The notes under the pieces: generated by a model
Told to the model about the DNA's origin: nothing
The model's input: only the letters and a program-made list of their open reading frames with translations
The model's database searches: none
DNA from: Echinicola arenosa
GTDB taxonomy: Bacteria; Bacteroidota; Bacteroidia; Cytophagales; Cyclobacteriaceae
Reading direction: 5' to 3'
Assembly (NCBI RefSeq): GCF_014841125.1
Contig: NZ_JACYTQ010000008.1
Coordinates: 124,001-188,000 of the forward strand
Length of the DNA stretch: 64,000 nucleotides
Part shown: positions 25,134 through 33,103 of the stretch, in pieces
Position numbering within the stretch: the first letter of the stretch is position 1
Layout of the letters: every line of letters begins with the position of its first letter
Program-made: the position numbers and the translations under genes

Positions 25134-27683
25134 TTAAGCAGCGTTTCTGGCCGCATTGATAATACCAAACATGGTTCTCAAAATCAATTTTTGAAGCACT
25201 GCATTTTCTTTTCCTGAATCCAACATTTCCTGGATAGCGTATTGTTGGATGGTAATCAAAGGCAATACAATTTTTTCCCTAATAGCAATAGAGTTCCTAC
25301 TCACCTCATTATCTTCCAAAAGATAATCCATATCAGATATCTCAAGGATCTTATCCAATGACCGCTTATATTCCTCATGCATCAATTTCCAAAAATCCCC
25401 ATAGACCTCATTGTCTTTCAAGTAGGCAGTTGAAGGGTAGAAAGATTTGGCGAGTGATTGCATAGAGTTCCCCATCAGTGATCTAAAGAACAAAGAATCC
25501 TGATAAAGTTTAACCACTTGGTCTTTTTTGCCTCTTTTTTCCATTTCGGCAATAGCTTTACCTACACCATAGAATCCTGGAATATTTTGTTTCATCTGCG
25601 CCCAAGATCCTACAAAAGGAATGGCACGAAGATCTTCAAATTTCATCCCCTCCCCTTTACTCCTTTTCAATGGTCTTGAACCAATATTGGTCATACCAAA
25701 GAATTTCAGAGGTGTTACTTTTTCCAAATATGGAACAAACTGAGGATGGCTCTTGAACTCCTTGTATGCTTGATAACTGATATCTGCCATCTCATCAATC
25801 AGAGCCCTTTGCTCATCTGTCAACCTGTTTTCTACTGTAGGATAAAGGTGATTTTCAAGTCCAGCACTTAGCAGTTGCTCCAAGTTATACGTACAAGAAA
25901 CTGGCTTGCCATAGTTGGCACTAATGGTTTGTCCCTGAATGGTCACCTGGATTTCTTCGTTTTCCACTTGATCACCAAGAGAAGCATAGAAATTGTGCAT
26001 ATTTCCACCACCTCTAGCAGGAGGTCCCCCTCTACCATCAAAAAAGACGACGCTGATTTCATATTTGCGGGACATCTTGGTCAATTCCTCCTTGGCTCTC
26101 AAAATAGACCAGTTGGCTCTAATATAACCACCATCTTTGGTTCCGTCAGAGAAACCAAGCATAATGCTTTGTTTTCCTCCTCTGGTCTTCAGGTGGGCAG
26201 CATATGTTTTATTGGTGTAAAGCTGCTCCATGATTTGAGGGGCTGCTGCCAAATCATCAATGGTCTCAAACAAAGGCACAATATCCAAGGTCAAATCACC
26301 TTTTGGAGCAAGACTCAGTTTATTAAGCTGATAAACCTCCAAAATGTGTAAAGCAGACTGACAATTGGAAATAATATATCTGTGAAGACCTTCTACACCA
26401 TTATTGTCTTGCACATAGCTAATCGAGGAAATACTTTCCAGCATTTCCTGATGGAATTCATCTTTCAATGATTTTGGACTTGGCAGTTTCTTGTATCCTA
26501 AGATCTTTTTGATCTTTTCTTCCTCGGAAGATTCCTGAAATTTTTTCAGAGCATCAGCACCTTCCGTCACCTCAATGATCTCTGCCCAAAGGGCATCATG
26601 TTTACGACTGTCCTGCCTCATATCCATAGAAGCAAAGTACAAACCAAAAACATTGACCTTCAGAATAAATTCATCCAGCAAATCTAGGAAAAGACCATCA
26701 TGTGATTCAATGATGATTGATCTGGCTTTTAACAATACATCCAGCAATTCTTCCTTAGACTTGTAAACCTTTTCACCACCATATAGTGTCTTATAAATCC
26801 CTTTTTCCGCTTCCAACATCAATGGCTCCACACCTTTGAAGGTCAATCTTCTTCTAACCTTTCTGACGTCCCTATACAAGCATCTTAAGATAGTTTCCTG
26901 CAGCTTGTCAGACACGCTCATAGTGATTTCATGAGTCACAAATGGGTTACCGTCCCTATCGCCTCCCGGCCAAAAGCCGACTCTTAGCAAGTTGGGATTG
27001 TCCCACTCATGCAATGGAATTTCCAATCGCCTCAATACCCTGGCAAGAATATCCGGAATGCTTTTATAAAATACATGCTCTAAAAACCAACATAAACTTA
27101 CTGCTTCTTCATAAGGTGACGGTTTCTCTTTGTTGATAAATGCCGTTTTGCCAAGCTGTCTCAGCAAAAGGTCAATGCTTCCTAAATCATTGTTTCTTAT
27201 AGCCGTTTCTAAGTCCGTTATGATCGCCAATACATTTCCAGGATAAAATTGGGTTGGGTGTGCGGTCAATGTGAGGCGGATGGAAAAGGTCCTAAGCTTC
27301 TTGATCAGTTCCTCTTTCTTTTTGTCATTTTCAGCTCTTGAAATCAGGGCATTCATGGTTCCCTTGCCTTTCACGTCATTGATTTTCTCAAATGCTGCAT
27401 CCTCTATGGAATCAAACAAGACCACTTGCCGCTCAATATATTGGACCAATTGAAAAAGTAAGTTGTGTTTCTCTTTGGTAGAATTGGAAGACATCATGCC
27501 TTCAAAAAATGTATTAATGATCTCTTTGGGGGTCTTTCCTTCACTGAATCCATTTTGACAGGCAGATGATAAGATGGGAAGCAGTGTCCCAGTCCTGTAT
27601 ATGTCATCAAAAGGTAAGTCTAGAAATAAACTGTTGTAAATGGTAAACCGCTTGGCTACCTCAGTTTGGTAGGTATTTGACAT
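25134..27683 (-). CDS. ppc: Phosphoenolpyruvate carboxylase
   Basis: An 849-residue enzyme that adds bicarbonate to PEP to make oxaloacetate, refilling the TCA cycle. Catalytic landmarks: LTLTAHPTQFYPGN (catalytic His near residue 145), GFWPGGDRDGNPFVT, MLGFSDGTKDGGYIRAN and VVFFDGRGGPPARGGG, with ARNAA at the C-terminus in place of the usual xRNTG. The last tetrapeptide normally contributes to the active site or aspartate control; here the end is NAARNAA, a mild deviation worth noting. The protein is shorter than E. coli PPC (883). It is divergent from the lactonase gene and convergent with dps. Confidence 0.93.
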   Translation of the reverse strand: MSNTYQTEVAKRFTIYNSLFLDLPFDDIYRTGTLLPILSSACQNGFSEGKTPKEIINTFFEGMMSSNSTKEKHNLLFQLVQYIERQVVLFDSIEDAAFEKINDVKGKGTMNALISRAENDKKKEELIKKLRTFSIRLTLTAHPTQFYPGNVLAIITDLETAIRNNDLGSIDLLLRQLGKTAFINKEKPSPYEEAVSLCWFLEHVFYKSIPDILARVLRRLEIPLHEWDNPNLLRVGFWPGGDRDGNPFVTHEITMSVSDKLQETILRCLYRDVRKVRRRLTFKGVEPLMLEAEKGIYKTLYGGEKVYKSKEELLDVLLKARSIIIESHDGLFLDLLDEFILKVNVFGLYFASMDMRQDSRKHDALWAEIIEVTEGADALKKFQESSEEEKIKKILGYKKLPSPKSLKDEFHQEMLESISSISYVQDNNGVEGLHRYIISNCQSALHILEVYQLNKLSLAPKGDLTLDIVPLFETIDDLAAAPQIMEQLYTNKTYAAHLKTRGGKQSIMLGFSDGTKDGGYIRANWSILRAKEELTKMSRKYEISVVFFDGRGGPPARGGGNMHNFYASLGDQVENEEIQVTIQGQTISANYGKPVSCTYNLEQLLSAGLENHLYPTVENRLTDEQRALIDEMADISYQAYKEFKSHPQFVPYLEKVTPLKFFGMTNIGSRPLKRSKGEGMKFEDLRAIPFVGSWAQMKQNIPGFYGVGKAIAEMEKRGKKDQVVKLYQDSLFFRSLMGNSMQSLAKSFYPSTAYLKDNEVYGDFWKLMHEEYKRSLDKILEISDMDYLLEDNEVSRNSIAIREKIVLPLITIQQYAIQEMLDSGKENAVLQKLILRTMFGIINAARNAA

Positions 27684-28008
27684 GGTTTAAAGTAATGTTT
27701 ATTTAAAATTTTAAATTAATCAAAATATGTTGAATTAAAAACATATTGATGAAAAACACCTTAATCTACAGCAAAATATTCATAAAATCAGTGTTTTCAT
27801 TGATTATTAATCAAAAATCTAGCCATTTTTTAGATAATTCTTCATTTTAAAACATTTTTTATACATTTATAGAAATCCATTTTTGTTCTGCCCTAAAACA
27901 TTTTTAGGCTTTTAATTCAATACACTTTTATACTCTAATGCCTTACTGGCCTATCCCCAATATGAAAATATTCATTAACTTCATTCACCAAACCTTAAAT
28001 CAAAAATT
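27684..28008. other. AT-rich divergent intergenic region between ppc and the lactonase gene
   Basis: This 325-base stretch holds no gene. It must carry the promoters of both divergent genes. A perfect hairpin CCTAAAA-CAT-TTTTAGG lies at 27892-27908, about 100 bases before the lactonase GTG. No full consensus promoter was seen. Confidence 0.5.
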
Positions 28009-29208
28009 GTGAAATCACTTTATACCCTTTTATTTTGCCTGATCATGTTGAATCTATATTCCTGTGGCAAAGCCAGCAATGAAGAAAAAACAAATGAAGT
28101 TGTCGAGGCTTCACAAATCCCTTCGATTTATTTTTGGCTGGGAACCTATACTTCTTCTCCCGAGCAAGGAATTCACTTGATCTCTTTTAATCCTAATAAC
28201 TACCAGTTTGATTCTTTGTTATTGGAATCTGACGTTAACAACCCGTCTTTTGTAATTACCAATAAAAAAGGGGATTTGATTATTTCCGTTCAAGAAGAAG
28301 GCGGTGAAGAAGGCGGCAGTATTAGATCCTTCAAATATGATTCAAGCAAAAATGAAACAAAACTAGTTAGTACTAGCTCCACCTTAGGAAGTGGGCCATG
28401 TTACGTCACCTTAAGTCCAGACGAGTCTTATGTCTTGGCAGGGAACTATGGTAGTGGAGATTTAGTAGCCATCCCTATTGACCAAGATGGTAATATGGAA
28501 AAAGCCGCCCAAGAAATCAAGCATACTGGTTCTGGAGTTAACAAAGACAGACAATCTAGCCCGCATGTCCATAGTTTGGTTTTTCATCCCAATGGCGAGC
28601 AAGTGTTTGTTAGTGATCTTGGAACGGACAAAGTTAACATTTATGATTTTGACCCTTCCCAAGAACAGCCACTCAGCCCCTCTTCACCTGCATTTTTTGA
28701 AGTAAAACCTGGCTCAGGCCCTAGGCATTTGGTATTTAATCAAAATGGAGATAAAATCTATCTGATCCATGAAATGACTTCTGAGGTCGGTTTATATGAC
28801 TACGATATGGAAAATGGAAAAATTAACCATGTTGACACCTACCCCTTGATCCCCCAAGGTTTCGATGGTGCCAAGGGAGCAGCTGAGATAAGATTATCCA
28901 AGGATGGAAAATTCCTTTATGCCTCTAACAGGGGAGACTCCAATGAGATCATAGGTTTTAAAGTTGACCCAAGCACTGGCACATTGAGCAAAATACAAAC
29001 TATTAGCTCTGGAGGTGAAACCCCTAGGAATTTCGCTTTATCTGATGATGGGAAATTCCTTTTTGCCGCTAACCAAAATTCCAATTCCATCTTAGCTTAT
29101 GAGCGAAATCCAGATTCTGGCATCATCAAACAAGTGGGAAATGCTTTCACAATTTACAAGCCCGTTTATTTCTTTATGTATACCCACAATTCTACCAATA
29201 AAGATTAA
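28009..29208 (+). CDS. Lactonase-family lipoprotein (YbhE/Pgl-like beta-propeller)
   Basis: A 399-residue seven-bladed beta-propeller. GTG opens a lipoprotein signal MKSLYTLLFCLIMLNLYSC with the lipid cysteine at residue 19. After the linker come typical blade motifs: FWLGTYTSSPEQGIHLISF, GSGPCYVTLSPDESYVLAGNYGSG, SPHVHSLVFHPNGEQVFVSDLGTD, GPRHLVFNQNGDKIYLIHEM, LYASNRGDSNEIIGFKV and PRNFALSDDGKFLFAANQNS. Cytoplasmic relatives hydrolyse 6-phosphogluconolactone; exported lipoprotein copies are common in Bacteroidota and probably act on other lactones or sugars. Its stop codon lies inside the start of a dispersed repeat. Confidence 0.85.
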   Translation: MKSLYTLLFCLIMLNLYSCGKASNEEKTNEVVEASQIPSIYFWLGTYTSSPEQGIHLISFNPNNYQFDSLLLESDVNNPSFVITNKKGDLIISVQEEGGEEGGSIRSFKYDSSKNETKLVSTSSTLGSGPCYVTLSPDESYVLAGNYGSGDLVAIPIDQDGNMEKAAQEIKHTGSGVNKDRQSSPHVHSLVFHPNGEQVFVSDLGTDKVNIYDFDPSQEQPLSPSSPAFFEVKPGSGPRHLVFNQNGDKIYLIHEMTSEVGLYDYDMENGKINHVDTYPLIPQGFDGAKGAAEIRLSKDGKFLYASNRGDSNEIIGFKVDPSTGTLSKIQTISSGGETPRNFALSDDGKFLFAANQNSNSILAYERNPDSGIIKQVGNAFTIYKPVYFFMYTHNSTNKD

Positions 29209-29340
29209 AAGCGAGTAGAAACTACCCTTTTGATTAAAGTATTCGGTCTTTAGACTTCAGTTCTACCTGGCAGTTAGACAGGCTTCCGACCACTTAAGCA
29301 AAGGATATATGGTTACTGGCATCTTAACGGATAACCAGAT
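29201..29340 (+). repeat. Dispersed intergenic repeat, copy A
   Basis: About 140 bases that align with 41476-41604. Shared blocks in order: TTAAAAGCGAGT, TTTTGATTAAA, TTCGGTCTT, GACCACTT, AAGCAAAGGAT, GGTTACTGGCATC and CGGATAA-CAGAT. Copy A has about 13 extra bases in the middle that form a small CCTG/CAGG hairpin. The repeat starts at the lactonase stop codon. It does not encode a credible protein. Confidence 0.75.
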
Positions 29341-29633
29341 ATTTCTTTTTGACAAAGTAATGAACAAGCCGTTTAACGCCGAAACAAAAAACTTTATTAT
29401 TTGTACCATTTTAGGAATAATGAACTTATTCGTAATTCTTGGTAAAAGAAAACATTTAACACCGCATATTTACCATCTATCTATCAAAAACAGTATAAAA
29501 AAATATTTTAAAAGGGATAAAAAGATAAAATACTGTCGCACAATTAGTAAGCTTAATATTTCATGAATATTATTTTATCTTTATTTGTCGAAAAAATATT
29601 TTCTTGAGATGCTTAAAATGTAAAAACTATCAC

Positions 29634-29641
29634 TACCTTTG
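29634..29641 (+). promoter_or_regulatory. -7 promoter element of the cold-shock gene
   Basis: TACCTTTG is an exact TAnnTTTG match, 37 bases before the start codon; the -33 box is weak. The rest of the gap 29209-29677 holds repeat copy A and AT-rich sequence. A leader near 30 bases is predicted. Confidence 0.45.
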
Positions 29642-29677
29642 GCTTATTAATTTCTATTATCATTTATTATTATTATC

Positions 29678-29869
29678 ATGAACACAGGAAAAGTAAAATT
29701 TTTTAATGAATCCAAAGGATTCGGTTTTATTATTGACGACGAATCTTCTAAAGAGTATTTCGTGCACATCTCAGGATTGGTAGACGAAATCAAAGAAGAT
29801 GACGATGTGACTTTCGACCTTAAAGAAGGAAGAAAAGGTCTTAATGCAGTGAATGTAAAGTTATCATAA
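29678..29869 (+). CDS. Cold-shock domain protein (CspA family)
   Basis: A 63-residue single cold-shock domain. RNP1 is KGFGFI and RNP2 is YFVHIS, both intact, in the frame MNTGKVKFFNESKGFGFI. It binds single-stranded RNA/DNA and acts as an RNA chaperone. The length and the KFFNESKGFGFI form are typical of Bacteroidota Csp proteins. It has its own promoter (-7 at 29634) and a strong terminator directly downstream, so it is monocistronic. Confidence 0.95.
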   Translation: MNTGKVKFFNESKGFGFIIDDESSKEYFVHISGLVDEIKEDDDVTFDLKEGRKGLNAVNVKLS

Positions 29870-29895
29870 CATATAGCATTTAATGACATTACCGA

Positions 29896-29924
29896 AAGCT
29901 GCTTAAAATTTAAGCAGCTTTTTT
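29896..29924 (+). terminator. Terminator after the cold-shock gene
   Basis: AAGCTGCTTAAA (29896-29907) and TTTAAGCAGCTT (29909-29920) form a near-perfect hairpin followed by TTTT. It may also serve menC on the other strand, whose stop is at 29927. Confidence 0.85.
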
Positions 29925-29926
29925 AT

Positions 29927-31027
29927 TTATATCTTCCCCCAATCCGTTGAAGGATTATAGAGGATGTTGCCAGAAACAATCTCAAGTGGAGAAGCCACAT
30001 TATTTTTATAAAGCTGACCAGTCCCTAAACCTTGTGGCATATAAATATCATAACTGGCTGTCAATTGTGAAATGGCATTCAGTCCGATATTGCTTTCCAA
30101 GGCAGAGGTCATCCACCAGCCAACCCCCATATTCTCTGCCAGCCAGATCCACTCACGCGTATCTCTTATTCCACCTACCAAAGTGGGTTTGAGAATAATG
30201 TATTGCGGATTGATATGCTCCAAAAGTTTTTTCCTATCCTCCTTAGCATATATACCTATCAGTTCTTCATCCAAAGCTATATCTAGCGGACTCTCTTTAC
30301 ACAATCTTTTCAACTCATCCCACTGGCCAGCTTTAATAGGCTGCTCAATGCTGTGAAGATCAAACTCTGCCAGTCTCTCCAATTTATCCATGGCCTCATG
30401 AGGACTAAAGGCACCATTGGCGTCTACCCTTAAAGTAATCTGCTCTGCGGTGAACCTCTCCCGAATAAAACCCAACAACCTGCATTCCTGTTTAAAGTCA
30501 ATTGCCCCGATTTTCATTTTAATACAGGAAAAACCAAGCTCCAGCTTTTCTTCTATTTGTTTTAACATAAATGATTCATCCCCCATCCAAATCAATCCAT
30601 TGATGGGAATTGGCATATGCTGGCGGTAAAAGTCATTTTCCAATATTTGCCTTTTACCGCCATGAAACAAATCTAGCAGTGCCATTTCAAAAGCAAAGCG
30701 AATACTCGGATGGGCATCCATGACATAAGTCTTACAAAATTCAAGAATACCTGCTTCAGACCAGTCAATTTCTTTTTCGGACAAACCATTTACATACGCC
30801 TTCAGGATATTTTCGAAATTCGGAACATCATCGATACTTAATTTTGGAAGCGGACCGGCTTCCCCCCAACCCTCCATTTTGCTATCTCCTGGAAAAGTTA
30901 CTTTTATAAAAAATGAATCCTTCGTACGCAAAACTCCTCGGGAAGTACCTGCGTCGAATTTAAAATCGAGTGTGTGCCTCAAGTACTTTGCGTTGACTTT
31001 GACAGTATTATCAGGTTTTTTATTCAT
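29927..31027 (-). CDS. menC: o-Succinylbenzoate synthase
   Basis: A 366-residue enolase-superfamily enzyme that dehydrates SHCHC to o-succinylbenzoate in menaquinone synthesis. Active-site signs: CIKMKIG (catalytic lysine), LRVDANGAF (metal Asp), HSIEQPI (metal Glu), DIALDEELIG (metal Asp) and YIILKPTLVGG (second lysine). The N-terminal capping domain contains GWGEAGPLPKLSIDD. Related dipeptide epimerases share the fold, but the sequence looks like the Bacteroidota MenC group. No other men gene is adjacent. It is divergent from queA with the promoter of queA in between. Confidence 0.85.
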   Translation of the reverse strand: MNKKPDNTVKVNAKYLRHTLDFKFDAGTSRGVLRTKDSFFIKVTFPGDSKMEGWGEAGPLPKLSIDDVPNFENILKAYVNGLSEKEIDWSEAGILEFCKTYVMDAHPSIRFAFEMALLDLFHGGKRQILENDFYRQHMPIPINGLIWMGDESFMLKQIEEKLELGFSCIKMKIGAIDFKQECRLLGFIRERFTAEQITLRVDANGAFSPHEAMDKLERLAEFDLHSIEQPIKAGQWDELKRLCKESPLDIALDEELIGIYAKEDRKKLLEHINPQYIILKPTLVGGIRDTREWIWLAENMGVGWWMTSALESNIGLNAISQLTASYDIYMPQGLGTGQLYKNNVASPLEIVSGNILYNPSTDWGKI

Positions 31028-31045
31028 CTCCTAATCGTAAAAACT

Positions 31046-31053
31046 TATATTTG
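31046..31053 (+). promoter_or_regulatory. -7 promoter element for queA
   Basis: TATATTTG matches TAnnTTTG exactly, 89 bases before the queA ATG and just beyond the menC start on the opposite strand. The -33 box is poor. Confidence 0.35.
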
Positions 31054-31142
31054 CAATCCGAAAAGACAAAGCTACAGGAAAAGTAAACATTTCCCTATTA
31101 GACTTGTCAAAGAACACCATCTCATTGAAGTACACGTACCGC

Positions 31143-32366
31143 ATGGAAAGCAGGCCAGAAATCAAACTATCAGACTATCAATACGAACTACCAGATGATC
31201 GCATTGCCAAGTTCCCTTTGGAAAAAAGAGACCATTCCAAATTGCTCCACTTTGAATCAGGGAATATCGAACATCATCGCTTTTATGAGTTGGCAGAACT
31301 CTTGCCTCAAAACACCTTGATGGTCTTTAATAATACCAAAGTTATTCCTGCAAGATTGATTTTCCAACGTGCTTCTGGAGCTAAAATTGAAATCTTTCTC
31401 TTGCAGCCCGTAGCTCCAAGCACCGTAATCAACGACATCATGGTTCATCATGGCCCTGTAACTTGGCAGGCTATGATTGGTAATTTGAAAAAGTGGAAAG
31501 ATGAAGAGTTGTTGCTTGGAGAAATTGAAGTCAGCAACCAAAAGATGAGAATTGAAGCTAAACTGATTGATAGAGAATCAAGGTATGTTGAAATTTCCTG
31601 GGATGGAAGTCATATTACTTTTGCCAGCATTGTAGAGGCAGCAGGTGAAGTGCCCCTTCCTCCTTATTTGAACAGAAAGGCAACTGTAGCTGACAAGCCG
31701 AGATACCAGACTGTTTATTCCAAAAAAGAAGGAGCTGTAGCTGCTCCCACCGCTGGTCTTCACTTTACTGAAGAAGTTTTAAAAGAACTGGAGCAAAAAG
31801 GCATCCAAACGGATTACCTTACACTTCATGTAGGTGCTGGCACATTTCAGCCTATCAAGGATGAAATCGTATCCAATCACCCTATGCATAGTGAGCAAGT
31901 GGTAATCCGTAAGGAAAACATCATAAAATTCCTTCAACAGGATGGCAATATAGTAGCAGTAGGAACAACTTCCATGAGGTCTTTGGAAAGTATCTACTGG
32001 TATGGTGTAAAACTGCTCAACGATAACAATAAGCAATTTCTTATCCCAAAATTATTCCCCTATGAAAAACATTCCAAAGCTGCTTCTCTCAAAGAAAGCC
32101 TAACCGCAATTCTAAACCATATGGAGGCTGAAAAACTAGATGAAATTACGGGTAGTACAGAAATTTTCATCATGCCAGGTTATGAGTTCAAAGTTTGTAA
32201 TGGATTATTGACCAATTTCCACCAACCTGGATCCACGCTTATATTGTTAGTCGCAGCATTTACAAAAAACCAATGGATTAAAATATACAAAGAAGCCCTG
32301 TCCCAAGAATATAGATTCTTGAGTTATGGTGATAGCAGTTTACTTTGGAACCATAAAAGACCTTAA
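31143..32366 (+). CDS. queA: S-adenosylmethionine:tRNA ribosyltransferase-isomerase
   Basis: A 407-residue enzyme that transfers and isomerises the ribose of SAM onto preQ1-tRNA to form epoxyqueuosine. I chose the ATG at 31143 (MESRPEIKLSDYQYELPDDRIAKFP), not the upstream TTG. Core motifs: LMVFNNTKVIPARL, GAKIEIFLL, LPLPPYL-like VPLPPYLNRKA, YQTVYSKKEGAVAAPTAGLHFT, LTLHVGAGTFQPI and TNFHQPGSTLILLVAAF. It is somewhat longer than E. coli QueA (356). Its end overlaps the convergent LytTR gene by four bases. With the queuosine-precursor transporter at 6.5 kb it indicates salvage plus completion of queuosine. Confidence 0.93.
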   Translation: MESRPEIKLSDYQYELPDDRIAKFPLEKRDHSKLLHFESGNIEHHRFYELAELLPQNTLMVFNNTKVIPARLIFQRASGAKIEIFLLQPVAPSTVINDIMVHHGPVTWQAMIGNLKKWKDEELLLGEIEVSNQKMRIEAKLIDRESRYVEISWDGSHITFASIVEAAGEVPLPPYLNRKATVADKPRYQTVYSKKEGAVAAPTAGLHFTEEVLKELEQKGIQTDYLTLHVGAGTFQPIKDEIVSNHPMHSEQVVIRKENIIKFLQQDGNIVAVGTTSMRSLESIYWYGVKLLNDNNKQFLIPKLFPYEKHSKAASLKESLTAILNHMEAEKLDEITGSTEIFIMPGYEFKVCNGLLTNFHQPGSTLILLVAAFTKNQWIKIYKEALSQEYRFLSYGDSSLLWNHKRP

Positions 32367-32779
32367 GCTCCGGCACCCAACTTATTGATCCCATGAATGA
32401 GTTTCTGATAGTAGGTTCTACCTACAGGAACTTTTTCAGTTTCAATAGTTACTTCCTTTGGTGAAATGGTCGTGATCCGATCCAACCTTACCAAGTAAGA
32501 TTTGTGAATCCTTACAAATTCATCTTCAGGCAAAATGGCTTCAAACTCCTTCAGAATATTACGAAGAGAATAAACCTTTTCCTTAGTGACCAAGGTAGTG
32601 TAGTTACCGTCTCCCTTCAACCAAAGAATGTTTTTGAATTTTACTTTTCGTAAACATCCTTTGTCACGTACAAAAAGAGCGTCTTTGATCAAAAGTTCTT
32701 CGTGTTCCGAGTGGTGGTTCTCTAGTTTTGAGTCTTTTTTATTCATTGCAATCCCGTGATGATAGATAGTTTCTCCCAT
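32363..32779 (-). CDS. LytTR-domain DNA-binding regulator without receiver domain
   Basis: A 138-residue protein with one LytTR domain (about residues 38-132). Recognisable pieces are ILWLKGDGNYTTLVTKEKVYSLRNILKEFEAILP, the helix-turn FVRIHKSYLVRLDRI, and VPVGRTYYQKL at the end. The N-terminal 37 residues are polar and carry no receiver domain or membrane helix, so it is a stand-alone LytTR factor; an ATG at 32746 is an alternative start (MNKKDSK). Its target is unknown. Convergent with queA, the two stops overlapping. Confidence 0.85.
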   Translation of the reverse strand: MGETIYHHGIAMNKKDSKLENHHSEHEELLIKDALFVRDKGCLRKVKFKNILWLKGDGNYTTLVTKEKVYSLRNILKEFEAILPEDEFVRIHKSYLVRLDRITTISPKEVTIETEKVPVGRTYYQKLIHGINKLGAGA

Positions 32780-33103
32780 AGTTATTTTTATTTTACGTTG
32801 GAGAGGTACATTAAAAACTTAATTTGATAATATTTTTACTTAGTTAATCCTTAAATATTTACAAAAGGAGACTCCAATTATTAAAACTTTTCTGATTTAT
32901 GTTAACTAATTATTATTCAAAAACAGGGTCAAAAATGTCAGACCTTATAATCTTAACGTCTCCTCCTCTACAAACTTACATAAATATAAACACAATATAC
33001 ATATTTATGTATTTAAAAATCATTTTTTTTAATAAAAATCAAAAAAAACGACCTGACATTCTAATTTGGTCAGGCCGAATTCTATCAAAAATTAAACGGG
33101 ATT
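32780..33103. other. AT-rich gap carrying the LytTR promoter region and the efflux-operon terminator
   Basis: These 324 bases hold no credible gene: a plus-strand frame at 32899 is AT-driven low-complexity sequence. The left part must hold the promoter of the LytTR gene; the right end holds the terminator listed next. Confidence 0.5.
33041..33075 (-). terminator. Terminator of the RND efflux operon
   Basis: Read on the minus strand, GGCCTGAC, a loop, GTCAGGTCG and then a run of eight T form a rho-independent terminator about 30 bases after the pump gene's stop. Plus-strand arms are CCTGAC (33052-33057) and GTCAGG (33069-33074). Confidence 0.8.

Noticed and set aside
28009-29208. Cytosolic 6-phosphogluconolactonase
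   Set aside because: A lipoprotein signal peptide places it outside the cytoplasm, so the pentose-phosphate role is not assigned.
29309-29566. 85-codon frame after the lactonase gene
   Set aside because: It begins inside dispersed repeat copy A and continues into AT-rich DNA; the composition is Lys/Ile/Asn-driven.
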